Shown: piece after piece, positions 22,400 through 35,173 of the stretch | Layout: each line of letters starts with the position of its first letter | How positions within the stretch are numbered: the first letter of the stretch is position 1 | From: Larimichthys crocea | Taxonomy: Eukaryota > Chordata > Actinopteri > Sciaenidae | Assembly: GCF_000972845.2 (NCBI RefSeq) | Contig: NC_040013.1 | Coordinates: 868,001 to 932,000, forward strand | Length of the DNA stretch: 64,000 bases | Direction of reading: 5' to 3' | Program-made: the position numbers and the translations under genes | Notes under the pieces: generated by a model | The model's database searches: none | What the model was told of the DNA's origin: nothing | Seen by the model: the letters and a program-made list of their open reading frames with translations, nothing else

Positions 22400-24630
22400 A
22401 GTTGTTTGACCCGGAGTCTGTTGGTGATGTTCTGTGAATACTGAAGCCAGCTTCAGGAACACGTGATCTGCTTTGTACTGTATGCACGCACTGCGTTCAC
22501 ACCCATCCTCAACTGTGATCTTCCAAACAAACATCAGGAGCTGAACTCATGAAAAGTGTCTCAGTCGTGAGTTCAAATCACTTCCATGTGCAGCCGTGAT
22601 CACGTGTTCTGACATCACACCGCACACATCCAGATGTTGACGTAATATTTAAAACACGTAAACGAGTCCTGCAGCGTTTCCTCACATCTGTAATGAACAA
22701 ACACTCGGCCAGCTGTGATCACTTCCCTGCACTTAAATCTGAGCTTCAACACATCTTTAAATTCTTCCATGCAAACAAGCTTCATGTTCTTCATGAGCCT
22801 CAGGTGTCAGATCAGGTTCAGACCAGCTGTGCAGTGTTAGGAGGTGAACCAGGCGCATCATCACAGCACTGAGGTGCCTTTGAGCAACACATTAAGATGT
22901 TTACTGCAGATCTCCCACATACCGTCTGTTCTTTATTTGGATCTCTTAAAGCAGTTGTGCAACAAGTGAGACAAGAAACAATGACAACAACAACAACACA
23001 GCAACCTGTGAAAGAAACAAAAAGTCAGCAACATGCAACAACTTCAAGTTTTTACAGTTTGCATGAACTGAATCTGTAGATCAGTGAAATCAAAGTAAAA
23101 CATCACACGACGTTTGGAGTCACTGCACGACAACAACGCTGCTGCAGATGTTTCCTGAATTATTACAAACACCTTCAATAAAGTCACATACTGATGTGTG
23201 TCTAATGTCCGAGCTCCTCGTGTGTCACATAGATGGACACAGCGGCCCGGTACCACATCCACAGTTCTGCAGACACTGGTCCAACTCTCCAGCTTTCTGG
23301 TTTTCCAGCAGGAGACTCTTTGATCAATAATAAAACTGAGGCCATGTTTAAACATGCACACACACACACATACAAATGATGCTTCATCCAGTGAATACAG
23401 CGCTGATTGAGTTTGATGGAGATGTTCCAGTTTTCACCTGGACAACATTAACATGGGCAGAATGATCACAGCTGGACAGTGAATTGAACAAAGACAGCAA
23501 AGCACAACAAATGTTCATGATGGAGAAGATGCAGCTGTATGAGTCAGACTCAGAGGTCTCTCTGCTCGAGGCTCTTTCATCCAGAGCAGGTTGATTGGAT
23601 GATGGATGCAGGTGAACCAGAAAACACCAGGAAGGAAGGAGGGAAGGAAGTCTGAACCACATGGCGTATTTCAGCCCCTCGTGATGATGTGATCTAAAAA
23701 TCATCAACACGAAACTTTTAACTTTGTCACACAGAGATGGACGTAAACATACGACACAATAAATAATTCTGTCACTTTATAAACACAAAAACTGTAAAAA
23801 AAGGACGTCATCTCCATGCCGTCACACAGGTTTCTGTCCTGCCTCTGATTTAAAGTCGTGGATCATCGACGGACCTGAGGCGGCTGAATGAAGCCTGGTT
23901 ACCTGTAACCACACCCACCTGTCAATCAAAGCGTCCACGCTCTTAATCCTGCATAACTTTAAGCCTTAATATAATGTGAACAGGTGAGTTGTATATAAAT
24001 TCACCCTCAGTACAGTTGTCATGAACGGGGAAATTAGCTACAGAGACCAAAACTGTTTTTTGTACCAGGCTGTAAACATGTTTATTTCTGCTGTGAAGTT
24101 GGACATTTGGACATGGGGACTTATGGAGACTGACTCACTTCTGGAGCCAGCCTCAGGTGGACGTTAGAGGAACTGCAGGTTGTGTCACTCATGGCAGATG
24201 TTACTGCCTAAACTCCACCTTTAAAACAATAAATAATCAATGATAATGATGATTTAAAGACGTCTTCTTTGTCTTTATCCGACATGAAACCTTGACGTAG
24301 TTTTCTGGAGATGAAATATGAAACATCGTGTGAGCATCCAGCTGCGTTTGGACTTTTTGGTCTCTTCCAATCCGCCTCTCATTGTAGGTGTCGGACTCTT
24401 GGCACTGTTTGTGCTGAATCGTGTGGATATCGAACAATGACTGGCTGCACAAAACTGACAACTAATGAAATAACTTTGACACCCCGGAGTGGGGGGCGGT
24501 GCTGGTGGAGGGGGTGTGGATCCACGGTGACCCCCTCATCTGCAGCCTGCTGGGCCTATGGCAGGCTGGTGTGCAGGCCGGTTTGGACGCTGCGGGTGCT
24601 GTTGGCAGAGTTTCCACCCCGGGGCGCCCC
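22400..24630. other. crybb3-crybb2 intergenic region
   Basis: No credible coding sequence. It contains a small CA tract near 23350 and the dispersed repeat at 23900-24190. The last few hundred bases should contain the crybb2 lens promoter. Confidence 0.5.
23900..24190 (+). repeat. Dispersed repeat, continuous copy
   Basis: Runs from about GGTTACCTGTAACCACACCC to GGAACTGCAGGTTGTGTCAC. It is the uninterrupted version of the element split at 8188-9170 and inverted at 14093-14395, and serves as the reference copy in this window. Confidence 0.85.
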
Positions 24631-24631
24631 G

Positions 24632-24784
24632 TATATATTGAGCTCGTGGTGCCATCACAAACACACTGGCACACTCTGGTAAGAGCTCCACGTCCATGTT
24701 GCTCTGCTGCAAGTCTGAGCTCATATTCTAGATATCAAACATCTAGTTTCTCTTTTCAGTCTCGACCTTGCCGATCCGATCACT
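24632..24784 (+). promoter_or_regulatory. crybb2: crybb2 TATA box and non-coding first exon
   Basis: TATATAT at 24632-24638 lies in a GC-rich context. About 40 bases downstream a short leader ends at the donor ACTCTG|GTAAGA (exon end 24678). The acceptor CTCTTTTCAG at 24750-24759 starts exon 2, whose leader carries the ATG at 24785. Mammalian CRYBB2 likewise has a short non-coding exon 1. Confidence 0.65.
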
Positions 24785-26930
24785 ATGGCCACAGAACACC
24801 AGAAACCTGCGACCCAGCAGCAGCAGGCGGGCGTCAGTTCGTTCGCGGTGAGAGCAAACACACGTTTACACTCCTGCACTCTTTATTTGCATCACTCTCA
24901 ACTCTTCTTCTTCTTCTTCCCCCGTCAGCTGGTGATCTACGAGCAGGAAAACTTCCAGGGCCGCTGCCACGAGCTGACCGGTCCCTCTAACAACCTCCAG
25001 GAAGCAGGCGTGGAGAAAGTGGGCTCGATACTGGTGCTGTGTGGACCGTGAGTGTCGCGTGCACGGCTAACAGACGAACACCAACAACAACAACACACAG
25101 CAGCAGCAGCAGCTGATATCACTGCCTAGTCCAGCAGCAGTCAGCCCAGCTCGGCGTCTGTCTTTCAGCCTTTTATTTCACCAAGCTCTCACCAACCACT
25201 AAAAGTCAGTCCCACATTTACTCTTGTTCCTCCGTCAGCGTCCTCTTCACTCTCTTCTCCTCTGCCATCATGTCCATAGAGGCTGCTGGTTACCTCCTCT
25301 TCTTCTTCCTGGTCGTCCATAACGCCTGTTCAGTTAGTCAGCTTGGCGGTGAGCTCAGAGCGACGGGTACCCGTCGCTCTGACTCACCGCCAAGCTGACA
25401 ACTGAGCTAACAGCAGCTACAGCTGTCAGCACTTACTTCACTGTCCATCATAAAGTCAGTCCCACATTTACTCTTGTCCGGCGGCTTCTTGCGCGCTCAC
25501 TCTCTCCTTTTCTCTTCTTAGCTTCCTCCGTCAGCGTCCTCTTCACTCTCTTCTCCTCTGCCATCATGTCCGTAGAAGCTGCTGAGACAGCAAATAGCTA
25601 ACTAGCTAACGTATCAAAACCCGTTCTTGGGCGGATAACATCAGCTGATTGATCCGGACTCCTGGATAACTTATTTATAGTCTACCAAATGAGTTCAGCA
25701 GCTAACGTGATCCATGATGCTAACTCTTGTATTGCCCGGCTCCTGTTCTGGCACGACACCGGACCTGTAAACCTCCTCTTCTTCTTCCCGTGGTCTAAAC
25801 AAAAAGCTAGCTAACAAATCAAACGTATAAGGTCAGCTTTTTATCCAGATTCCCGCTAGCAAAACGCTATTTATAGCTTAGCGAACGAGTTCAGCAGCTA
25901 ACGTGATCCATGATGCTAACTTTTGTATTGCCTGGCTCCTGTTCTGGCACGACACCGGACCTGTAAACCTCCTCTTCTTCTTCCCGGTGGTCTAAAAAAA
26001 AGAAAGCTAACATATCAAAATCCTGTCGTGGGTGTGTGACGTCAGCTGATTCATCCAGATTCTCGCTAGCAAACCGAACGAGTTCAGCAGCTAACGTGAT
26101 CCATGATGCTAACTCTTGTATTGCCCGGCTCCTGTTCTGGCACGACACCGGACCTGTAAACCTCCTCTTCTTCTTCCCGGTGGTCTAAAACGCCTGCGGT
26201 ACAAACACCGACGCTCCCGCGGTGCTCTGAGCTCGCAGCCCGGCTAACATACTGAGCTAACGTGAGCTAACAGCAGCTAACGAACTGAGCTAACGTGAGC
26301 TAACAGCTCTTCGTCCTCTGCCTCCTCAGATGGGTGGGATACGAGCAGCTCAACTGTAAGGGGGAGCAGTTTGTGTTTGAGAAGGGGGAGTATCCTCGCT
26401 GGGACTCCTGGACCAACAGCCGGCGCAGCGACTCCATCGCCGCGTTCCGCCCGATTAAAGTGGTACGCGATCAGACTTTTTAAATAACGGACGCACACCT
26501 GCGTCAGCCGCTCAGGTGATGACGCTCCGCCCCTCTTTCAGGACAGCCAGGAGCACAAGATCGTCCTCTACGAGAAGCCCGGCTTCGCGGGGAAGAAGAT
26601 AGAGATCATAGACGATGACGTGCCCAGCTTCCACGCACACGGCTACCAGGAGAAGGTCTCGTCTGTGCGGGTTCAGAGCGGCACGTGAGTCCCTGCAGGT
26701 GTGACTCTCCGTCCTCTCACCTGTAACTGCCTCTCACCTGTTCTGTTCTGTTCTGTTCCAGCTGGGTCGGCTATCAGTATCCGGGCTACAGAGGCTACCA
26801 GTACCTGTTTGAGAAGGGCGAGTACAAGGACAGCGCCGAGTTCGGAGCCCAGATCCCTCAGATCCAGTCGGTCCGGCGCATCAGAGACATGCAGTGGCAC
26901 CAGAGAGGAGCTTTCCAACCCGCCAGCTAA
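24785..26930 (+). CDS. crybb2: Beta-crystallin B2
   Basis: Coding exons 24785-24847, 24929-25047, 26330-26462, 26542-26684, 26762-26930 (TAA) give 208 residues (human CRYBB2 has 205). Distinctive stretches match CRYBB2: [63 protein letters not shown]. Each of exons 2-5 encodes one Greek key, making the two-domain beta-gamma fold of a major lens structural protein. Intron 2 (25048-26329) is unusually long because it carries dispersed and tandem repeats and a strong hairpin. The remaining introns are about 80 bases. Confidence 0.96.
25112..25232 (+). repeat. Dispersed repeat, copy in crybb2 intron
   Basis: Near-identical to 4417-4537 (ATCACTGCCTAGTCCAGCAG ... CCCACATTTACTCTTG). A second fragment, CAGTCCCACATTTACTCTTG with CCGGCGGCTTCTTGC, follows at about 25456-25495. 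Confidence 0.75.
25331..25405. repeat. Near-perfect long hairpin in crybb2 intron
   Basis: The arms are inverted copies around a GGGTACCC centre (25365-25372), with one or two single-base bulges: TCAGCTTGGCGGTGAG on the left and CTCACCGCCAAGCTGA on the right. About 35 bp pair with no loop. Confidence 0.85.
25620..26190. repeat. Three tandem units of about 195 bp in crybb2 intron
   Basis: GAGTTCAGCAGCTAACGTGA starts at about 25691, 25888 and 26080, each time followed by TTGCC(C/T)GGCTCCTGTTCTGG and CTCCTCTTCTTCTTCCCG. A related diverged sequence occurs at 49080-49340. Confidence 0.8.
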
Positions 26931-26972
26931 ACATCAGGCACCAAGACTCAGCAGCGACGTTTAAAGAACACG

Positions 26973-26978
26973 AATAAA
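26973..26978 (+). terminator. Polyadenylation signal AATAAA (crybb2)
   Basis: The hexamer is 42 bases after the stop, followed by GTTTGTGTTTG. Confidence 0.8.
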
Positions 26979-27059
26979 TCCAAACTGCTGAAACTGTTTG
27001 TGTTTGTTTACTGTACACGGCCACAACGTTAGAACTTTATTCAAACTGGATCACAAAGC

Positions 27060-27900
27060 AGCTAACCGCTAACTTACTGATGCTAACTGGATCTGTTAGC
27101 ATGCTAACAGAACCGGACTGGACCCGACCGTTAAAGCTAACACAGCTAACACCGAGGATCCAGTTGATTTGGAGCTAGTGCTAATGTAGCTTACTGCTAG
27201 CTTAGTTAGCTTGGATGTGAAGCTAACTTTAGCTTGTTATGAACTTAATACATTAGTTTTTTCCTCCACAGCTAATATTAGCTAGCATTACTTGATATAA
27301 AGATTGATAAGTAGCAGTAGAAGTGAAGCTAATATAGCAAAAGCTAATACAGCTAACACTGACAGCTAACACTGTGCTAATGTAGCTAACTGCTACCTTA
27401 GTTAGCTTGGATGTAAAGCTAACTTTAGCTTGTTATGAACTTAATTACATTATTTTTTGTCTCCACAGCTACAGACTGCTAATATTAGCTGGCAGCTAAC
27501 AGTGACACCTAACACTGTGCTAAAGTAGCTAACTGCTAACATAAGTTAATGTTATGGGACTTGTTTGTATTGGGGGAAAGGCTAACATAGCTAACTGATA
27601 GCATGAGCTAATGATGTAGATTTTGCTAGTTTTAAGCTAAAGCTAATGTAGCTAACTTAATTGCTAGCTTAGTTAGCTTGGATGTGAAGCTAACTTTAGC
27701 TGCTATGAACTTAGTTTTTTCCTCCACAGCTAATATTAGCTTAGCATTACTCGATATAAAGATTGATNNNNNNNNNNTTAGTTTTTTCCTCCACAGCTAA
27801 TATTAGCTTAGCATTACTCGATATAAAGATTGATTAGTAGCAGTAGAGGTGAAGCTAATATAGCTAACACTGTGCTAATGTGGCTAACTGAACGACTCCT
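27060..27900. repeat. GCTAAC/TTAGC-rich repetitive region with assembly gap
   Basis: Simple-sequence-like DNA with repeated AGCTAACACTG, TAGCTTAGTTAGCTTGG and CCTCCACAGCTAATATTAGC. Ten Ns occupy 27768-27777. The 57 bases left of the gap (27711-27767) are repeated right of it (27778-27834), as expected for two contig ends that overlap but were not merged. The same region recurs at 32932-33700. Confidence 0.85.
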
Positions 27901-28914
27901 GGGATGACACAAAGTTTATTCAAACTGAACTTTATTAAACATAATTAAACAGAAAACCATCACAGATGTTTTTTTTTAACTTTATATAGCGATGTTTATT
28001 ATTAAATGTTTCATAAATGGATAAAAACCTTTTAACGGTTTCATGTCGCACCGGGGACTCCGGCCGACAGGCGGCGCTGCTGCGCGCTAACAGCTAAACA
28101 GCTAACCGGCGAGAAGAGCTGACGACACAACATGCTGCTTCACTCACAGCTGTTTGTTTACGTTATTTACGGTGTTGTTTACGTTTTACGGTGTTTGTTT
28201 ACGTGTGTTACGTGAGAAAAGCTCAACTTTAACAACGTCTCAAAGGAGTTCGCCACAAAGACGTCACGTCGGTAAGACAAACGCTTAGCTTAGCTTAGCT
28301 TAGCATAGCATGCTGTTGCTATGGAGTCTGGTGCCGCGTGACGTTTAGTCACTTAACTCACCTGTCAGCTAATTAACGTGAGTGTCGTGACGTCAGCTTT
28401 CGGACAGGGGTGTGAAGTTTATTTTCAGAAGTTTGAGTTTATTCGTGTTTTCACAGCAGCTAACACGTTAGCGCGCTTCACCTGCACAGCTGATCATCAC
28501 CTGCACGAGCTTCACCTGTGCGAGCCACGCGGTGATTAAAGACGCTTAATGAGTCATTTTACTCAGCTCTTTAAAACACAGTTTTGTGTTTATATAGATG
28601 TTCTGTCTCTGAGTCTGTGTGTGTGACAGTGTTTATTAAAAATCATTTAGTTTCAACATTCATAATCTCAGCTGGTTTTAAACTGAAGTCTAAAAACCAG
28701 ACGACGTGAATTTAAATGAAAACCTGCTGAAATGTTGAACATTCGCAGAAAAGTCAAAAAATGTGCAGAGGAATTAAATCAAACTTCATAAAAGGTGAAA
28801 AATAAAACTGATTTCTTAAAAATCTGAAGTAGAAACTAACAAACAGACGCAGACCGGCCTCAGTCAGCTCAACTCTCACGAAGCTCGTGATGTTCTGTGT
28901 TTGATTCGTTTAAT

Positions 28915-29110
28915 CAGCATGTCCAAACTGGTCCACAAAGGGCCGGTGTGGCTGAGGTTTTTGTCCAACCAACCAAGAGCACACAGTTTGACCAATCAAC
29001 TCTCTGAAGACTGAGATCGTTGATTAAATGAGTCAAGTCTGGTGTGCTGCTGTTTGTGGAAGGAAAACCTGCAGCCACACCGGCCCTTTGTGGACCAGTT
29101 TGACACCCTG
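28915..29110. mobile_element. 196-bp hAT-type MITE present only in copy A
   Basis: The ends are inverted repeats: CAGCATGTCCAAACTGGTCC on the left, and GGACCAGTTTGACACCCTG on the right. GGGCCGGTGTGGCTG and its complement extend the terminal repeats to over 40 bp. The flanks GTTTAAT and GTTAAAT each look like an 8-bp duplication of GTTTAAAT with one base lost. Copy B shows the empty site GTTTAAAT at about 34748-34755. Confidence 0.85.
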
Positions 29111-29537
29111 GTTAAATAAATCATCTGGCTGCCGAGCGAGGTGAGCGAAACATTCACACAGCTCAGGGTCAGGCTTTGACTCGACCCACAACCCGCTGCT
29201 GACTACAGCCTGTTCAAACTGACATCCTGAGCTTCATTAAAGTTGGATTATATCAGAGGTATCTGTTACTAAAACACCAGCGTGAGATCACTGAGTCTGC
29301 AACCAAAAGTGTTTTTTTAAAGATTATTTTGTCGATCGTTCTCTCAGTCAATCCGCGAGTTGTTTGGTCCATGAAATGTCAAAGTGTGCTGACGTCCTCA
29401 AAGACGAGTTCACTGTCAGAGAAAACCAGAAAATCTGCAGACTAGCGTGAGCTCGTTAATAATGACCAGGTCAAACATCTGCTCATGATTTATCACTGAC
29501 CCCTTTTCTAACCTCGTCACCTGTCTCCCGACTCGCC

Positions 29538-31738
29538 ATGCCCGTCCTGTGCAGCAGCTGTGCGGGAGCGAGCGGTGCTGAGCGTCCGAGACGGGCCACT
29601 CGCTGTGTAGACTGCTTCTTTCTGGGCTTCGAGGGGAAGTGCCTCAGACCATCGTGGCGGCGAGCTGTTCAAACACGGGGAGATCGTGGGAATCGCCGCC
29701 TCGGGCGGAAAAGACTCCACGGTGCTCGCTCACGTGATGAACTCCTGAACGAGCGGTACGACTACGGCCTGGAGCTCATGCTCCTCTCGGTGGACGAGGG
29801 CATCACCGGGTACCGAGACGACTCGCTGGAGACGGTGAAGAGGAACCAGCAGCCGTACGAGCTGCCGCTGAAGATCGTGTCGTACGAGGAGCTGTACGGC
29901 TGGACGATGGACGCCATCGTGAAGCAGGTGGGACTGAAGAACAACTGCACCTTCTGCGGAGTGTTCAGACGGCAGGGGCTGGACCGAGGAGCCATCATGC
30001 TCAAGGTGGACAAGATCTGCACAGGTGAGACCTCATCAACGTGTCAGGACGAGAAGTGCAAACTGTGTTTGAGTGTTTCCTGCCGATCCTCATGAAGTTC
30101 CTGTCGCTGATTCCTCAGAGATCTTTGCCATAACTTGTAAAATGTTTCTCTGTGGCGAGCATGAGTACACAACAGAGGATCCAGGAAGGATCTCTGTGAG
30201 CGTTCTGTAGTCCATCTCCTGGACTTTGTAGTTTTACCACAGATCACGTCAACAACATTCACCGTCGCTTCATGAGTAGTACTAGGCAGTCGACTCCTAA
30301 CTCCTCATCGCCTCTCTTCACATCTGTCCTACATATCCTCTCTTACACATCTTCCTCATCCTCTCCTTCACCATCTGTCCCTCATCACCTCTCCTTCACA
30401 TCTGTCCTTCATCACTCTCTTCCCATCGTCCTCATCACCTTACAACATCTGTCATCTATCTCTCATACTTTCACATCTGTCCTCACCTCCTTCACATCTC
30501 CTTCACTCTCAATCTGTCCTCATCACCTCTCCTTCACATCTGTCCTCCATCTCATCTCCTTCACATTGTCCTCATCCCATCTATTACATCTGTCCTCATC
30601 ACCCTCTCCTTTCACATCTGTCTACATCTCTCCGTTCACATTGTCCTATCACCTCTCCTTCACATCTGCTCTCATCTCTCTCATTCTCTGTACTCACCTT
30701 ATCCTTAATGTCATCACTCTCCTTCAACACTGTCCTCATCAACTCTCCTTCTCTCTAAGCTCATACATCTGTCCTCATCACCTCTCCTTTTCACAATCCT
30801 GTCCTCATCACTCTCCTTCACATCTGTTCCTCATCACCTCTCCTTCACATGTTTCCTTGACCGTGTACATTTTCCATCAAATCGAGGAAAGTTAGAAAAG
30901 GACTTAGGAGACTTTTCAACCGACCCCAAACGTACCACCCACAGTCACCCATTGGTTTGTGGGTAGGCCGCTCAAGTCAAGTTTGAGTCAGAAGTGACCG
31001 AGTTGGATGAGGTGCGTTGGTTTCGGTCCGTTTGAAGCAGGATAAATGTTTCTGTCTGCTCTCGAACTCTCTCTGCCTAGTTTGACAATTTGAGTTTGGT
31101 GACTCTGATTTTCTTTTACTGTGGAGAAGACTTGAAACTAGAGACCATAAACTCATGGGGAAACTTTTAACTTTAAACTTTAATTCAAAGATGGTTGACT
31201 GTGTGTTTCTGCACAGGTCACAACGCCGACGACGTTGCGGAGACGGTTTTGATGAACGTCCTGCGTGGCGACATTGCTCGACTGCGCCGCTTGCACCGCC
31301 ATCTCACGTCCAGCGAAGGCGACGGAGTCGTGCCGCGCTGCAAGCGCTCAAATACGCGTACGAGAAAGGAGATCGTCCTGTACGCGTACTTCAAAAAGCT
31401 GGACTACTTCTCCCCCGAGTGCATCTACTCTCCCAACGTTACCGGGCTACGCCAGGACCTTCCTAAAGGACCTGGAGAGCGTGAGGCGAGCTCCATCATC
31501 GACGTCATCCACTCGGGGAGAACCTCTCCGTGCGGGACGGCGTGGATGCCGTGCAGGGAACATGTAAAAGCTGTGGCTACATTCCAGCCAGCGCTGTGCA
31601 GTTGTGTGCTGCTGGAGGGGCTGAACCGAGGCCTGCCGAAGCTCGGCATCGGCAACATCACCGGCTGCACGGCAAGTCCTGTCCCAGCAGCCGCTCACCG
31701 AGAAGGAGGAGAGGAAGCTGAAGGCAGTCGACTTCTGA
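29538..31738 (+). pseudogene. ctu1: Broken copy of ctu1 (likely assembly artefact)
   Basis: Exon 1 (29538-30024) and exon 2 (31217-31738) correspond to the intact gene at 35174-36952. Scattered one- and two-base indels break the frame repeatedly. The N-terminal CxxC region is read correctly only for the first eight residues. The frame returns at [11 protein letters not shown] and stays open to the exon-1 donor, then is lost again several times in exon 2. The acceptor before the ATG is also damaged (CTCCCGACTCG instead of CTCCAGGACTCG). Indels are as common in introns as in exons, which fits sequencing error or an uncorrected second haplotype better than a decaying pseudogene. Confidence 0.8.
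30290..30855. repeat. Expanded ~27-bp VNTR in the intron of copy A
   Basis: Noisy repeats of TCACCTCTCCTTCACATCTG plus TCCTCA, about 20 units. The matching site in copy B (35945-35990) has only about two clean units. The open frame over this stretch is not a gene. Confidence 0.85.
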
Positions 31739-32329
31739 CACATTTTATTTAGATAGTCTTTAAATTTTAGAATTTTATCAGGTTTTATTGAACGTTTCTA
31801 TGGGTAAACTGAGGAAATCTCTGCATTCAAAGGTCATCCCTTCAAGCTGACTTCGACTCAAGGCAACCAACATGTGGAACATGTTGTATTTCATTGTTCT
31901 GTATGACAACACGCAACACGAGGATCTGATGATGGTTCTGTGTCGAGTTTAACGGGTCAGATTAACTTTGTTCATCTTATGTCCAAATCCAGGTATTAAA
32001 GCAACTTTAGACATATCTTTTTTTATATGTTGTCTCATGTCTAATAAATACAAACACACAACTGTTTAATATCTTCATGTTTCTCCTGTTTTGCTTTCTT
32101 TGATGTTTAACGATGACACATGATGCTGTTAAAGACGTTCCGTTTGTTTTTCTCACATAAAAAGTGTTGCCGATTCGTCACTTTACAGTCAGCACCACAA
32201 TTTCAGCTACTCAGCGTTTTAAATGTCACATGTCACGTCCACGACTCAGTTGGAGCAGTTTTGAGCAGGTTCTTATACATGTTACATCCAGTCTATATAC
32301 AGAAAAACAGGCGCCCATCAGTCACACCG

Positions 32330-32931
32330 AGGTACATATATATTTCCGTTACACTCTGATCAGTGTAATGTTTATATATATTTCCGTTCTACATCATTAA
32401 CAGTATATATGTTTATATTTCCATAATATCAGTAACTGTATATGTTTATATATATTTCCGTTACACATCATTAACAGTGTATATGTTTATATTTCCATAT
32501 ATATTCAGTAACTGTGTATATGTTTATTATATTTCCCGTTACACATTAACAGTATATATGTTATTTTCCGTTATATATCATAACGGTTGGTATATGGTTT
32601 ACTATATTTCCGTTAATGTCATTACGGTATATATGTTTATATATTTTCCGTTATACGTCATTAACGGTGATATGTTTTTATATATTTCCGTTTAGTCATT
32701 AACGGTGTATATGTTGATATATATTTCCGTTTTTTATACATCATTAACAGTATATATGTTTATATTTCCATTATATATCAGTAACTGGGATATGTTAAAT
32801 ATATTTCCGTGTACACATCAATCAGTGTAGAGGTGATTAGTTCCATATAGAGCAGGCACCTGGGTATATGTTTTGATCGATTGCCTGTGACCCACCAGTC
32901 ATTTAACAGTATACTATGTTTATATTTTCTG
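32330..32931. repeat. Noisy 41-bp AT-rich array in copy A
   Basis: About 15 imperfect units of the same repeat as 37556-38491, with many indels. It ends where copy B begins. Confidence 0.85.
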
Positions 32932-33989
32932 TTAGCATGCTAACAGAACCGGACTGGACCCGACCGTTAAAGCTAACACAGCTAACACCGAGGATCCAGT
33001 TGGTTTGGAGCTAATGCTAATGTAGCTAACTGCTAGCTTAGTTAGCTTGGATGTGAAGCTAACTTTAGCTTGTTATGAACTTAATTACATTAGTTTTTTC
33101 CTCCACAGCTAATATTAGCTTAGCATTACTCGATATAAAGATTGATAAGTAGCAGTAAAGGTGAAGCTAATATAGCAAAGGCTAATACAGCTAACACTGA
33201 CAGCTAACACTTTGCTAATGTAGCTAACTGCTAGCTTAGTTAGCTTGGATGTGAAGCTAACTTTAGCTTGTTATGAACTTAATTACATTATTTTTTTCCT
33301 CCACAGCTACAGACTGCTAATATTAGCTGGCAGCTAACACTGTGCTAAAGTAGCTAACTGCTAACATAAGTTAACGTTATGGGACTTGCTTGTATTGAGG
33401 GAAAGGCTAACATAGCTAACTGATAGCATAAGCTAATGATGTAGATTTTGTTAGTTTTAAGCTAAAGCTAATGTAGCTAACTTAGTTGCTACCTTAGTTA
33501 GCTTGGATGTGAAGCTAACTTTAGCTGCTATGAACTTAGTTTTTTCCTCCACAGCTAATATTAGCTTAGCATTACTCGATATAAAGATTGATTAGTAGCA
33601 GTAGAGGTGAAGCTAATATAGCTAACACTGTGCTAGTAGCAGTAGAGGTGAAGCTAATATAGCTAACACTGTGCTAATGTGGCTAACTGAACGACTCCTG
33701 GGATGACACAAAGTTTATTCAAACTGAACTTTATTAAACATAATTAAACAGAAAACCATCACAGATGTTTTTTTTTTAACTTTAATTAGCGATGTTTAAT
33801 TATTTAAATGTTTCTTAAATGAATAAAAACCGTTTTAACGGTTTCATGTCGCACCGGCCGACTCCGGCCGACAGGCGGCGCTGCTGCGCGGCTAACAGCT
33901 AACAGCTAACCGGCGAAGAAGAGCTGACGACACAACATGCTGCTTCACTCACAGCTGATTTGTTTACGTTATTTACGGTGTTTATTTAC

Positions 33990-34080
33990 GGTGTTTACGG
34001 TGTTTACGGTGTTTACGTGAGAAAAGCTCAACTTTAACAACGTCTCAAAGCTGAGTTCCCGCCACAAAGACGTCACGTCG
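33990..34080 (+). promoter_or_regulatory. ctu1: Probable ctu1 promoter and non-coding first exon
   Basis: A CpG-containing stretch with GACGTCACGTCG ends at the strong donor CG|GTAAGA (34081). The matching acceptor CTGTCCTCCAG ends at 35165, eight bases before the ATG. The CRE-like GACGTCA is directly visible. The start site is inferred. Confidence 0.5.
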
Positions 34081-35173
34081 GTAAGACAACGCTTAGCTTA
34101 GCTTAGCTTAGCTTAGCTTAGCATGCTGTTGCTATGGAGTCTGGTGCCGCGTGACGTTTAGTCACGTTAACTCACCTGTCAGCTAATTAACGTGAGTGTC
34201 GGTGACGTCAGCTCTTTTCGGTCAGCTGTGTGGACAGGTGTGTGGACAGGTGTGTGAAGTTTATTTTCAGAAGTTTGAGTTTATTCGTGTTTTCAAGCAG
34301 CTAACACGTTAGCCGAGCTTCACCTGCACGAGCCACGCGGTGATTAAAGACGCTTAATGAGTCATTTTACTCAGAGCCACGCGGTGATTAAAGACGCTTA
34401 ATGAGTCATTTTACTCAGCTCTTTAAAACACAGTTTATGTATTTATATATGATGTATCTCTCTCTGACGTCTGTTTGTGTGACAGTGTTTATTAAAAATC
34501 ATCAGCTTGTTTTAAACTGAAGTCTAAAAACCAGACGACGTGAATTTAAATGAAAACCTGCTGAAATGTTGAACGTTCGCAGAGAAGTCAAAAATGTGCA
34601 GAGGAATTAAATCAAACAAACTTCATAAAAGGTGAAAAATAAAACTGATTTCTTAAAAATCTGAAGTAGAAACTAACAAACAGACTCAGACCAGCCTCAG
34701 GTCCAGCTCAACTCTCACGAAGCTCGTGATGTTTCTGTGTTTGATTCGTTTAAATATCGTCTGGCTGCCGAGCGAGGTGAGCGAAACATTCACACAGCTC
34801 AGTGTTTGACTCGACCCACAACACGCTGCTGACTGCAACCTGTTCAAACTGAAACAGCCTGAGCTTCATTAAAGTTGGATTTATATCAGTGTGTATCTGT
34901 TACTAAAACACCAGCGTGACATCACTGAGTCTGCAACCAACAGTTTTTTATTAAAGATTAATTTGTCGATCGTTTTCTCAATCAGTCCACGAGTTGTTTG
35001 GTCCATAAAATGTCAAAGTGTTGCTGACGTCCTCAAAGACGAGTTCACTGTCAGAGAAACCAGAAAATCTGCAGACTCAGCGTGAGCTCGTTAATAACGA
35101 CCAGGTCAAACATCTGCTCATGGTTTATCACTGACCCCTTTCTAACCTCGTCACCTGTCCTCCAGGACTCGCC

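Noticed and set aside
30272..30895. 207-codon Ser/His-rich open frame
   Set aside because: Translation of a noisy 27-bp VNTR in the ctu1 intron.
29538..31738. A second functional ctu1 gene
   Set aside because: Multiple frameshifts and a damaged acceptor, with equal damage in introns and a neighbouring assembly gap, argue for an artefactual copy.
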